From positions 1 through 10,134 of the forward strand of contig WLDA01000017.1 in assembly GCA_009705025.1 (NCBI GenBank): DNA of 10,134 nucleotides, written 5' to 3'. The DNA comes from Actinomycetota bacterium (lineage in GTDB: Bacteria > Actinomycetota > Actinomycetes > Nanopelagicales > Nanopelagicaceae). The notes beneath the pieces were generated by a model that saw nothing but the letters and a program-made list of their open reading frames with translations, was not told the DNA's origin and did not search any database. Below, in pieces: positions 1 to 6,678 of the stretch. Position 1 is the stretch's first letter. Every line of letters starts with the position of its first letter. The position numbers and the translations under genes were made by a program.

Positions 1-2052
1 ATCAACTGGTGTACTCGCTGTTTGACAGCGCTTTCAGATATTGAAGTAGAGCACTCAGATGTAGAAGGCGAATTTGTATCTGTTCGCTATGGCGACGGCG
101 ATCAACAAATAACTGTTGCTACTACGCGTCCAGAGACAATGCTTGGCGATGGTGCAGTCGCTGTTCACCCTGATGACCCTCGCTATAAGCACATGGTTGG
201 TACGCAAGTTTTGCTCCCACTAGCTAATCGAATGATTCCAATTATTGCTGATGAATTAGTAGACCCAGACTTTGGAACGGGTGCAGTAAAAGTAACTGGC
301 GCACATGATCCCAACGACTTTGAAATGGCAACACGTCACGGAATTGATATGCCAATCATTATGAATGAGCACGGTGTTATGGCTAATTCTGGAACTCAAT
401 TCGATGGAATGGATCGCTTTGATGCACGAAAAGCTGTAGTAGCAGAGCTCAAAGCCCAGGGGCGCGTAGTTGCAGAAAAGCGCCCATATCTTCACTCAGT
501 TGGACATTGTTCTCGCTGCGATACAACTGTAGAACCGCGTTTGTCTATGCAATGGTTTGTGCGCGTTGCACCACTTGCTAAAGCTGCAGGAGATGCGGTG
601 CGCGAAGGACGAGTAAAGATTGAACCAAAAGAATTAGAGCCACGTTATTTCGATTGGGTCGACAACATGCACGACTGGTGTATTTCTCGCCAATTGTGGT
701 GGGGACATCAGATTCCTGTTTGGTATGGACCAAATGGTGAAGTGCTAGTTCTAGGTCCTGACGAGAAAGCACTTGCAGGATATGTACAAGATCCAGATGT
801 TTTAGATACGTGGTTCTCATCCGCACTATGGCCATTTTCAACACTTGGTTGGCCAGAAATTACTGCCGATGTAAAGAAGTTTTATCCAACCAGCGTTTTA
901 GTTACTGGTTATGACATTTTGTTCTTCTGGGTTGCGCGCATGATGATGATGGGAATATTCGCCATGGATGGCGTTGCACCATTCCCAGTTATTGCATTAC
1001 ATGGATTAGTCCGCGATCGCTTTGGTAAAAAGATGAGTAAGAGTCGTGGAAACACAATCGATCCACTTGAATTTATGGATCGCTACGGCGCTGATGCTCT
1101 GCGCTTCGCACTTGCTCAAAAAGCAAACCCAGGAACTGATCAGGCGCTAGCGGAAGAATGGGTTGGCGCATCTCGTAACTTTGCTACCAAACTTTGGAAT
1201 GCAACGCGTTTTGCGATTATGAATGGTGCAAATGTTGATGGCGAGCTTCCAGCGCAGAGTTCTCTCAATGCTATAGATAAATGGATTTTGAGCCGACTTT
1301 CAGAAACAATTTCTGAAGTAGATCACCTTCTTGAAAGTTATGAGTTTGCGCGTGCTTGCGATCTCATTTATCACTTTGCATGGGATGACCTTTGCGATTG
1401 GTATCTAGAGCTCTCCAAGGAAACTTTTGCTTCTGGAAACAGTGAAGGAACTAAGCGAGTCCTCGGCCATGTGCTCGATCAATTACTAAAATTAATGCAC
1501 CCAGTGATGCCTTTTATTACTGAAGAGCTCTGGACTTCATTTACCGGGGGAGAATCACTCGTTATTTCTAAGTGGCCAGTAGCTGATGCTTCCCATATTG
1601 ATAAGAAGTCAGAGAAGTTAGTTACGGAACTTCAGGCAATCATTACAGAGGTACGTAGGTTTAGAAATGACCAAGGAATCAAGACAACGCAGAAAGTTCC
1701 TGGACGATTTATCGCACCTGCAGATATAGCTACATACGCACCTGCGATGGCATTTGTTTTGAAGATGGAAAGTGTTGATTTTGTTGCCAGTGCAAGTTTT
1801 GAGATTGGTTCAGTCAAAGTAGAACTTGACCTTACGGGAACTATTGATATTGGCGCAGAACGTGCTCGCCTTACAAAAGATTTAGCAACTGCGCAAAAAG
1901 ATCTGCAAACAGCGCAAGTCAAACTATCTAATGAAGGTTTTATGGCAAAAGCCCCAGAGAATGTCGTAATTGAAATTAAGGAACGATTAGTTACTACAAG
2001 TGCGGATATTGAAAGAATCACTGCACAGCTTGCTGCACTGCCACAGTCATGA
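1..2052 (+). CDS. valS: Valine--tRNA ligase, C-terminal ~683 residues (5' end off the window)
   Basis: Class I aminoacyl-tRNA synthetase that charges tRNA-Val with valine in the cytoplasm. The frame is open from base 1, so the gene starts upstream. About 180-190 N-terminal residues, including the HIGH signature, are missing, judging from the usual length of the family. Visible in order: a Cys-x2-Cys (bases 10-21) and a second one (508-519) that could bind zinc; the editing (CP1) domain beginning at TTRPETMLGD (121-150) and including a GTGAVKVTGAHDPNDFE stretch near 280-326; the KMSKS catalytic loop (1030-1044); the helical anticodon-binding domain (about 1260-1700) with CDWYLELSK; and a charged C-terminal coiled-coil arm (about 1840-2040) typical of ValRS. 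The editing motif has Gly where most ValRS have Pro (VTPAHD). The stop overlaps the folC start by four bases. The identification is secure. Confidence 0.97.
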   Translation: MNWCTRCLTALSDIEVEHSDVEGEFVSVRYGDGDQQITVATTRPETMLGDGAVAVHPDDPRYKHMVGTQVLLPLANRMIPIIADELVDPDFGTGAVKVTGAHDPNDFEMATRHGIDMPIIMNEHGVMANSGTQFDGMDRFDARKAVVAELKAQGRVVAEKRPYLHSVGHCSRCDTTVEPRLSMQWFVRVAPLAKAAGDAVREGRVKIEPKELEPRYFDWVDNMHDWCISRQLWWGHQIPVWYGPNGEVLVLGPDEKALAGYVQDPDVLDTWFSSALWPFSTLGWPEITADVKKFYPTSVLVTGYDILFFWVARMMMMGIFAMDGVAPFPVIALHGLVRDRFGKKMSKSRGNTIDPLEFMDRYGADALRFALAQKANPGTDQALAEEWVGASRNFATKLWNATRFAIMNGANVDGELPAQSSLNAIDKWILSRLSETISEVDHLLESYEFARACDLIYHFAWDDLCDWYLELSKETFASGNSEGTKRVLGHVLDQLLKLMHPVMPFITEELWTSFTGGESLVISKWPVADASHIDKKSEKLVTELQAIITEVRRFRNDQGIKTTQKVPGRFIAPADIATYAPAMAFVLKMESVDFVASASFEIGSVKVELDLTGTIDIGAERARLTKDLATAQKDLQTAQVKLSNEGFMAKAPENVVIEIKERLVTTSADIERITAQLAALPQS

Positions 2053-3395
2053 TGATTTCAGCAGATGATCAAGCTCGAGTTGATGCAATTGAAGAGGCGC
2101 TCTTAGCACGCTGGCCAGAAACAAGAATTGCTCCAACTTTGGAGAGAATTTCAGCGCTTATGGATATTTTGGGTTCACCTCAACTTACATATCCGACAAT
2201 TCACGTTGCAGGCACAAATGGAAAAACTTCTACTACGCGCATGATTGATTCACTTCTCTTTGCAACAGGAATGCGAACAGGTCGATTCACAAGTCCACAT
2301 CTAGAGAGCTATTTAGAGCGAATTGCAATCAATGGCCAATCAATCGATCCTAAAGAAATTATCTTTGCTTATAACGATATTGCTGCATATTTAGATCTGA
2401 TGGATGAAAAATTCGATAATCCGATCTCTTTCTTCGAAGCAATTACAGCTCTTGCATTTGTTGCCTTTGCCGAACATCCAATTGATGTTGGAATTATTGA
2501 AGTGGGCATGGGCGGAACGTGGGATGCAACCAATGTTATTGACGCCGATGTCAGCGTTGTAATGCCAATTGATTATGACCATATGGAATATCTAGGAAAT
2601 ACGCTCACAGAAATTGCATCAACAAAAGCAGGTGTTATCAAGGAGGGCGGCTTTGTAGTCCTTGCCCAACAGCAACCAGAGGCTGCAGTTGAATTATTGC
2701 GTCGCGCAGCCGAAGTTGGCGCTGATATTGCTCGCGAAGGTATTGAGTACGAACTTCTATCCCGAGCCGTTGCAATCGGTGGTCAGTTGATTTCTGTAAA
2801 AGGAATTAATGACACATATGAAGATATTTTCATTCCACTTCACGGAAAACATCAGGCTCTCAACGCAGCTTCGGCACTTGTTGCTGTTGAAGCATTTTTT
2901 GGTGATCAGCCATTAGATATTGAGTCAGTACGCGCCGGATTTGCAGCGGTCACTTCACCTGGTCGCTGCGAGATTGTCCACCGCGACCCAACCATCATTC
3001 TTGATGCAGCCCATAATCCTCATGGCGCCAAAGCGCTAGCAGAGACACTCGAGAGTGAATTTACCTTTGATGAAGTTATCGGTGTGGTTGCAATTTTTGG
3101 CGATAAAGATGCTGCAGGAGTTTTGAAAGAGCTCGAACCAATACTCAATTCTGTGATTGTGACTCAGAGTTCATCACCGCGCGCAATGCCAGTGGAAGAA
3201 CTTGAGAAAGTTGCAGTTTCAATATTTGGTAACGATCGAGTCTTTCCAGTTGCATCCCTCGGCGCTGCACTAGATCGTGCAGTTGAAAAAGCACAGCGAC
3301 CTCTCAGTGATGAATCAGTTGGTGTCGTGGTTGCGGGTTCTGTCGTAACAGCGGGTGAATCGCGAACCTATCTTCGGAAGAAGTTTCATTCATGA
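2049..3395 (+). CDS. folC: Bifunctional folylpolyglutamate synthase / dihydrofolate synthase
   Basis: Mur-ligase-family enzyme that adds glutamate to dihydropteroate and then further glutamates to reduced folates, using ATP, in the cytoplasm. The product is 448 residues, normal for the family. Visible motifs: the P-loop GTNGKT (residues 55-60), the TSPH loop (81-84), EVGMGG (151-156), the Mg-binding region around YDHMEYLGNTLTEIASTKAGVIK (His178, Lys193), LHGKHQALNAASAL (264-276) and DAAHNPHG (319-326) in the C-terminal Mur-ligase domain. Start: two in-frame ATGs at 2049 and 2052 overlap the valS stop by four or one base. Neither has a visible Shine-Dalgarno sequence, so translation is probably coupled to valS. 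Whether it has one or both activities cannot be read from sequence alone; bifunctional enzymes are usual in bacteria with a single folC. Confidence 0.96.
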   Translation: MMISADDQARVDAIEEALLARWPETRIAPTLERISALMDILGSPQLTYPTIHVAGTNGKTSTTRMIDSLLFATGMRTGRFTSPHLESYLERIAINGQSIDPKEIIFAYNDIAAYLDLMDEKFDNPISFFEAITALAFVAFAEHPIDVGIIEVGMGGTWDATNVIDADVSVVMPIDYDHMEYLGNTLTEIASTKAGVIKEGGFVVLAQQQPEAAVELLRRAAEVGADIAREGIEYELLSRAVAIGGQLISVKGINDTYEDIFIPLHGKHQALNAASALVAVEAFFGDQPLDIESVRAGFAAVTSPGRCEIVHRDPTIILDAAHNPHGAKALAETLESEFTFDEVIGVVAIFGDKDAAGVLKELEPILNSVIVTQSSSPRAMPVEELEKVAVSIFGNDRVFPVASLGAALDRAVEKAQRPLSDESVGVVVAGSVVTAGESRTYLRKKFHS

Positions 3396-3727
3396 GAATG
3401 TTGGCATCGGCCGTATTAGTGATGGAAAGTTTCACACTTGGCTTTGCTCTCTTGCTTGCAATGAAAAGTCATTCCAGTGGAGCAATTATTTACGGAGCCT
3501 CGATTGCAATTTTGTTAATACTAAGCGCTGGTTTTTTGAAATCCAAAAGTGGATGGATTTTTGCATCCGCTCTTCAAATTGCCATGCTTGCCTTTGGTTT
3601 TGTCCTCCCAGCCTTCTTTATAGTTGGCACCCTTTTCGTGGGGTTATGGATTGCGGCGATTCTTGTGGGGCGCAAGGGTGAGGCGATACGGGCCAGCCTG
3701 CTGGCGACACGCGCTCCAGATGCCTAA
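3392..3727 (+). CDS. Small four-helix membrane protein, DUF4233 family
   Basis: A hydrophobic 111-residue protein with four predicted membrane segments (about residues 3-23, 30-49, 54-76 and 77-93), short basic loops, and a hydrophilic C-terminal tail (RKGEAIRASLLATRAPDA). It lies directly after folC in the position occupied by the DUF4233 family in many actinobacteria, and the N-terminal pattern RMLASAVLVMESF fits that family. Function unknown. Its ATG overlaps the folC stop as ATGA; a GGAAG at 3376-3380, about 11 bases upstream, could be a weak ribosome binding site. Conserved linkage to folC may reflect co-transcription only; nothing in the sequence suggests a folate role. Existence as a gene is well supported by the overlap and the clean helical pattern. 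The family name rests on position and recall. Confidence 0.85.
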   Translation: MRMLASAVLVMESFTLGFALLLAMKSHSSGAIIYGASIAILLILSAGFLKSKSGWIFASALQIAMLAFGFVLPAFFIVGTLFVGLWIAAILVGRKGEAIRASLLATRAPDA

Positions 3728-3733
3728 TAGACT
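3728..3733 (+). promoter_or_regulatory. Candidate -10 box for a leaderless ndk transcript
   Basis: TAGACT matches the actinobacterial -10 pattern TAnnnT. It sits just after the stop of the preceding gene, and eight bases separate it from the ndk ATG, so transcription would start at or next to the ATG. No -35 box is convincing. The absence of a Shine-Dalgarno sequence before ndk (the spacer instead has CTCCTCC) supports a leaderless transcript. This is inference from spacing only. Confidence 0.45.
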
Positions 3734-3741
3734 CCTCCACT

Positions 3742-4164
3742 ATGAGCGCCGAAAAAACATTAATCCTGGTCAAGCCTGACGGAGTGCGTCGTGGGCTAAC
3801 TGGTGAAGTTATTTCACGCATCGAAGCAAAAGGTTATTCAATTGAAGCACTGCGCATGCTCAATGCAGATCGTGCATTACTTGAAAAGCATTATGCAGAA
3901 CATGCAGGAAAACCTTTTTATGAACCGCTAGTTGAGTTCATGATGTCTGGACCGATTGTTGCAATTGTTGCAACTGGAAATCGTGTCATCGAAGGATTCC
4001 GTTCACTCGCTGGTGCAACTGATCCAACTGTTGCAGCTCCTGGAACAATTCGCGGAGATTTAGCTCGCGATCAAGGAACAAAAGTTGTACAAAACATTGT
4101 TCACGGTTCTGATTCACCTGAATCTGCTGCTCGCGAAATATCAATATTTTTTCCAACGAACTAA
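3742..4164 (+). CDS. ndk: Nucleoside-diphosphate kinase
   Basis: Transfers the gamma phosphate of ATP to other (deoxy)nucleoside diphosphates through a phosphohistidine, balancing NTP and dNTP pools in the cytoplasm. The product is 140 residues, the usual length. Visible: the N-terminal TLILVKPDGVRRGL with Lys11, the middle GTIRGDLA segment (101-108), and the active-site segment NIVHGSDSPESA with the phospho-accepting His121, followed by the usual EISIFF end. The ATG lies 14 bases after the DUF4233 gene with no ribosome binding site, which fits a leaderless mRNA (see the TAGACT box). It sits 24 bases upstream of mreB, as in other actinobacteria. No anomalies. Confidence 0.98.
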   Translation: MSAEKTLILVKPDGVRRGLTGEVISRIEAKGYSIEALRMLNADRALLEKHYAEHAGKPFYEPLVEFMMSGPIVAIVATGNRVIEGFRSLAGATDPTVAAPGTIRGDLARDQGTKVVQNIVHGSDSPESAAREISIFFPTN

Positions 4165-4176
4165 AACGAATAACAC

Positions 4177-4183
4177 AAGGGGA
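4177..4183 (+). promoter_or_regulatory. Ribosome binding site of mreB
   Basis: AAGGGGA lies in the 24-base ndk-mreB spacer, with six bases between the last G and the ATG at 4189. It is the strongest Shine-Dalgarno sequence in the cluster and supports the 4189 start over the in-frame ATG at 4201. Confidence 0.8.
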
Positions 4184-4188
4184 AACAG

Positions 4189-5220
4189 ATGAGTAACAAG
4201 ATGTCCTTTATTGGCCGTGACATGGCCGTTGACCTAGGCACTGCAAATACCTTGGTCTATGTACGTGGACGTGGCATTGTTCTCAATGAGCCAAGTGTTG
4301 TTGCTGTCAATCAAGATACTGGTGGAATTCTCGCTGTTGGTCTTGAAGCCAAGAAAATGATTGGCCGTACCCCTGGAAACATCGTTGCAATTCGACCACT
4401 CAAAGATGGTGTTATTGCTGACTTTGATACAACAGAGCGCATGCTTCGTTACTTCATTCAAAAAGTGCATCGCCGTCGTTATCTTGCAAAGCCACGTATC
4501 GTTGTGTGCGTTCCTTCAGGCATTACAGGTGTTGAACAACGCGCAGTAAAAGATGCAGGTTATGCAGCTGGTGCTCGCAAGGTTTACATTATTGAAGAGC
4601 CAATGGCTGCAGCAATCGGTGCCGGACTACCAATTCATGAACCAACAGGAAACATGGTTGTAGATATTGGTGGCGGAACTACAGAAGTTGCAGTTATTTC
4701 ACTCGGTGGAATTGTTACTGCGCTATCTATTCGTGTCGGCGGTGATGAGCTAGATCAAGCCATTATCAACTGGGTAAAGCGTGAATTCTCACTACTTTTG
4801 GGAGAGCGCACAGCAGAAGAAATCAAGATGGCTATTGGTTCTGCTTATCCACTTCAAGGCGAAAATGATGCAGAGATTCGCGGTCGCGACTTAGCAACTG
4901 GTCTACCAAAGACAATTGTTGTTTCTGCTGCAGAGATTCGTAAGGCACTCGAAGAGCCAGTAAATGCAATCGTCAATGCAGTAAAGAGCACTCTTGATAA
5001 AACTCCACCAGAGTTAGCAAGTGATCTTATGGATCGCGGCATTGTTCTCACAGGCGGCGGAGCGCTTCTCAAGGGACTTGATGAGCGCTTGCGTAAAGAG
5101 ACAGGAATGCCAATTCATATTGCAGACCGTCCACTTGATGCAGTTGTAGAAGGTTCTGGAAAATGTATCGAAGAGTTTGAGGCTTTAGAGAAGGTCTTGA
5201 TCTCCGAACCACGTCGATAG
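4189..5220 (+). CDS. mreB: Rod shape-determining protein MreB (actin-like ATPase)
   Basis: Bacterial actin homologue that polymerises on the inner face of the cytoplasmic membrane and orients the elongation machinery. The product is 343 residues, normal length. ATPase-fold motifs: phosphate-1 DLGTANT (15-21), the [14 protein letters not shown] segment (107-120), [11 protein letters not shown] (134-144), phosphate-2 [11 protein letters not shown] (159-169) and the adenosine-binding [15 protein letters not shown] (284-298). It is the first gene of the mreBCD-PBP2-rodA set and has a strong ribosome binding site, consistent with needing more copies than the membrane subunits that follow. A second in-frame ATG (codon 5) is possible but less well placed. 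MreB is absent from several rod-shaped actinobacteria that grow at the poles, so its presence points to lateral-wall or MreB-guided growth here. Confidence 0.98.
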   Translation: MSNKMSFIGRDMAVDLGTANTLVYVRGRGIVLNEPSVVAVNQDTGGILAVGLEAKKMIGRTPGNIVAIRPLKDGVIADFDTTERMLRYFIQKVHRRRYLAKPRIVVCVPSGITGVEQRAVKDAGYAAGARKVYIIEEPMAAAIGAGLPIHEPTGNMVVDIGGGTTEVAVISLGGIVTALSIRVGGDELDQAIINWVKREFSLLLGERTAEEIKMAIGSAYPLQGENDAEIRGRDLATGLPKTIVVSAAEIRKALEEPVNAIVNAVKSTLDKTPPELASDLMDRGIVLTGGGALLKGLDERLRKETGMPIHIADRPLDAVVEGSGKCIEEFEALEKVLISEPRR

Positions 5221-5223
5221 GAA
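5219..5223 (+). promoter_or_regulatory. Ribosome binding site of mreC overlapping the mreB stop
   Basis: AGGAA begins inside the TAG stop codon of mreB and ends seven bases before the mreC ATG. The overlap suggests that terminating ribosomes help load mreC. An AAGAG nearer the ATG is too close to act as a binding site. Confidence 0.6.
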
Positions 5224-5230
5224 ATAAGAG

Positions 5231-6160
5231 ATGCGTTATGGCGGAGGTAATCGCTCACGCCTACTTCTTATTATTCTCATTGTCTCCTCGCTCTTTCTTA
5301 TTACTTTAGATCTACGAGGAGTTCAAGTACTCGATGGATTGAGATCTGGTAGCCAAACAGTCTTGTCACCATTTCAAAAAGCGGGAAATACGGTTGCATC
5401 ACCATTCAAAAACTTCTTTTCCGATATCACTCATCTTGGGCGTACTCGAAATCAGTTAGAACAATTACGTGCAGAAAATTTCAATTTACGTACAAAGCTA
5501 ATCAATCGTAAAAATGCAGATGCTCAACTAAAGCAATTCAAATCGATGCTAGACCTTGCTGGAACTGCAGACTATAAAATCTTGAGTGCAAAAGTTATTT
5601 CGCAAGGATCTACACAATCTTTTAGCCAAACACTCACCATCGATGCAGGTTCGAATTCTGGTATCAAACGCAACATGACAGTTATTTGCGATTCAGGATT
5701 AGCAGGAGTTGTAAAAGAGGTCTATCCAAATTCTGCACTGATTCTCCTAGCCTCTGACCCATCGTTTCGAATTGGTGTGCGCATTGCGGGAACACAACAG
5801 ATTGGAATCCTTTCAGGACAAGGTTCACGAAAAGCAGTACTGCAACTCATCGATAATCAAACAACGCTGCAAGTTGGAGATGTATTACTCGCACGTGGAA
5901 GCCAGCAAAATCGTCCTTTTGTGCCAGGAGTGCCAGTCGGTAGCGTCGTTTCGGTTGATAACTCAGCGGGAGCAATTGCACAAAGCGCATCAGTAAAGTT
6001 CTATACAAACTTTTCAGCACTCGGCGTAGTTGCAGTTGTTGTAGGTGCACCAAAAACGGATCCCCGTGATGCACTTGTTCCAGTAAAGCCACGACCAAGA
6101 CCTGTACCAACAATTACAATTCTTGTTACACCATCTCCGAGCCCCACAGCTACCAAATGA
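5231..6160 (+). CDS. mreC: Rod shape-determining protein MreC
   Basis: Bitopic scaffold protein of the elongasome; in characterised systems it binds PBP2 outside the membrane and activates PBP2-RodA. The product is 309 residues: a short basic N-terminus, one membrane segment (about 9-28), a coiled-coil stretch (about 68-108, with NQLEQLRAENFNLRTKL), the beta-rich MreC core (about 118-272, including IDAGSNSGIKRNMTV and PVGSVVSV), and a low-complexity tail (273-309) rich in Pro, Ser and Thr. The tail is outside the conserved fold and probably disordered. The gene lies 10 bases after mreB and its stop overlaps the mreD start as ATGA. Confidence 0.95.
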   Translation: MRYGGGNRSRLLLIILIVSSLFLITLDLRGVQVLDGLRSGSQTVLSPFQKAGNTVASPFKNFFSDITHLGRTRNQLEQLRAENFNLRTKLINRKNADAQLKQFKSMLDLAGTADYKILSAKVISQGSTQSFSQTLTIDAGSNSGIKRNMTVICDSGLAGVVKEVYPNSALILLASDPSFRIGVRIAGTQQIGILSGQGSRKAVLQLIDNQTTLQVGDVLLARGSQQNRPFVPGVPVGSVVSVDNSAGAIAQSASVKFYTNFSALGVVAVVVGAPKTDPRDALVPVKPRPRPVPTITILVTPSPSPTATK

Positions 6161-6678
6161 TCACGCGCCAACTTACATTTTCAGCACTCATATTTCTCTT
6201 TATGTACACGCTTCAAGAATCTCTCATCAATCAAGTTCGCCTTCCCGGCGGTGGATTCTCAATCTTTATAATTTTTGCGTTGGTATGGTCAGCGCTAAGT
6301 ACACCTGAAGTCGGTGCGGTTGCTGGATTTGGCGCAGGCTTTCTCGTAGATCTTTCACCAAGTTCATCGGGTCCTGTTGGGCAATGGACTCTGATCATGA
6401 TCCTTACTTGTTTTGGAATAGCATTCTTAGGTTTTGGTGATGATAAATCACGTGGAAATCCCATCACGATTGTTTTTCTTGTCGTTGCGGGAGTATTTCT
6501 CTCTGAAATTGCATTCCTAATTTCAGGTGCTTTACTCGGAGTGAACTTGGGCTCTCTAAGTCAGATAGCGATAATTCTTATTGGTATGTCCATGTGGACA
6601 CTATTGATAACACCCTTCACTCTTCCGATTTTTTCTCGATTCCATGCATTTACATTTGATACAGGTTCAAGAATATGA
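6157..6678 (+). CDS. mreD: Rod shape-determining membrane protein MreD
   Basis: Polytopic membrane partner of MreC in the elongasome; its biochemical role is not well defined. The product is 173 residues with about five or six hydrophobic segments (roughly 6-24, 33-50, 52-66, 75-93, 102-124 and 134-158). The conserved feature is the loop GAVAGFGAGFLVDLSP followed by GPVGQWTL (53-79), a typical MreD pattern of small residues and an Asp between helices. The position between mreC and the PBP2 gene confirms the call. Both ends overlap neighbours as ATGA. No Shine-Dalgarno sequence precedes the ATG (the upstream bases encode the mreC tail), so expression probably depends on ribosomes finishing mreC. 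Confidence 0.93.
   Translation: MITRQLTFSALIFLFMYTLQESLINQVRLPGGGFSIFIIFALVWSALSTPEVGAVAGFGAGFLVDLSPSSSGPVGQWTLIMILTCFGIAFLGFGDDKSRGNPITIVFLVVAGVFLSEIAFLISGALLGVNLGSLSQIAIILIGMSMWTLLITPFTLPIFSRFHAFTFDTGSRI

Noticed and set aside
1632..2021. A 129-codon open frame on the minus strand
   Set aside because: It lies entirely inside the conserved valS coiled-coil arm, is a shadow of its codon pattern, and its translation shows no recognisable domain.
3355..3681. A 108-codon + strand frame overlapping the folC end and the DUF4233 gene
   Set aside because: Its product is rich in Cys, Trp and Phe with no domain pattern, while the competing frame gives a clean four-helix protein starting at an ATGA junction.
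3692..3705. GCCAGC / GCTGGC inverted repeat before ndk as a terminator
   Set aside because: It lies within the coding part of the DUF4233 gene, can form only about five pairs, and has no T-run.
4201..4203. Alternative mreB start at the second in-frame ATG
   Set aside because: AAGGGGA is six bases from the ATG at 4189, the best spacing; the later ATG would be 18 bases away.
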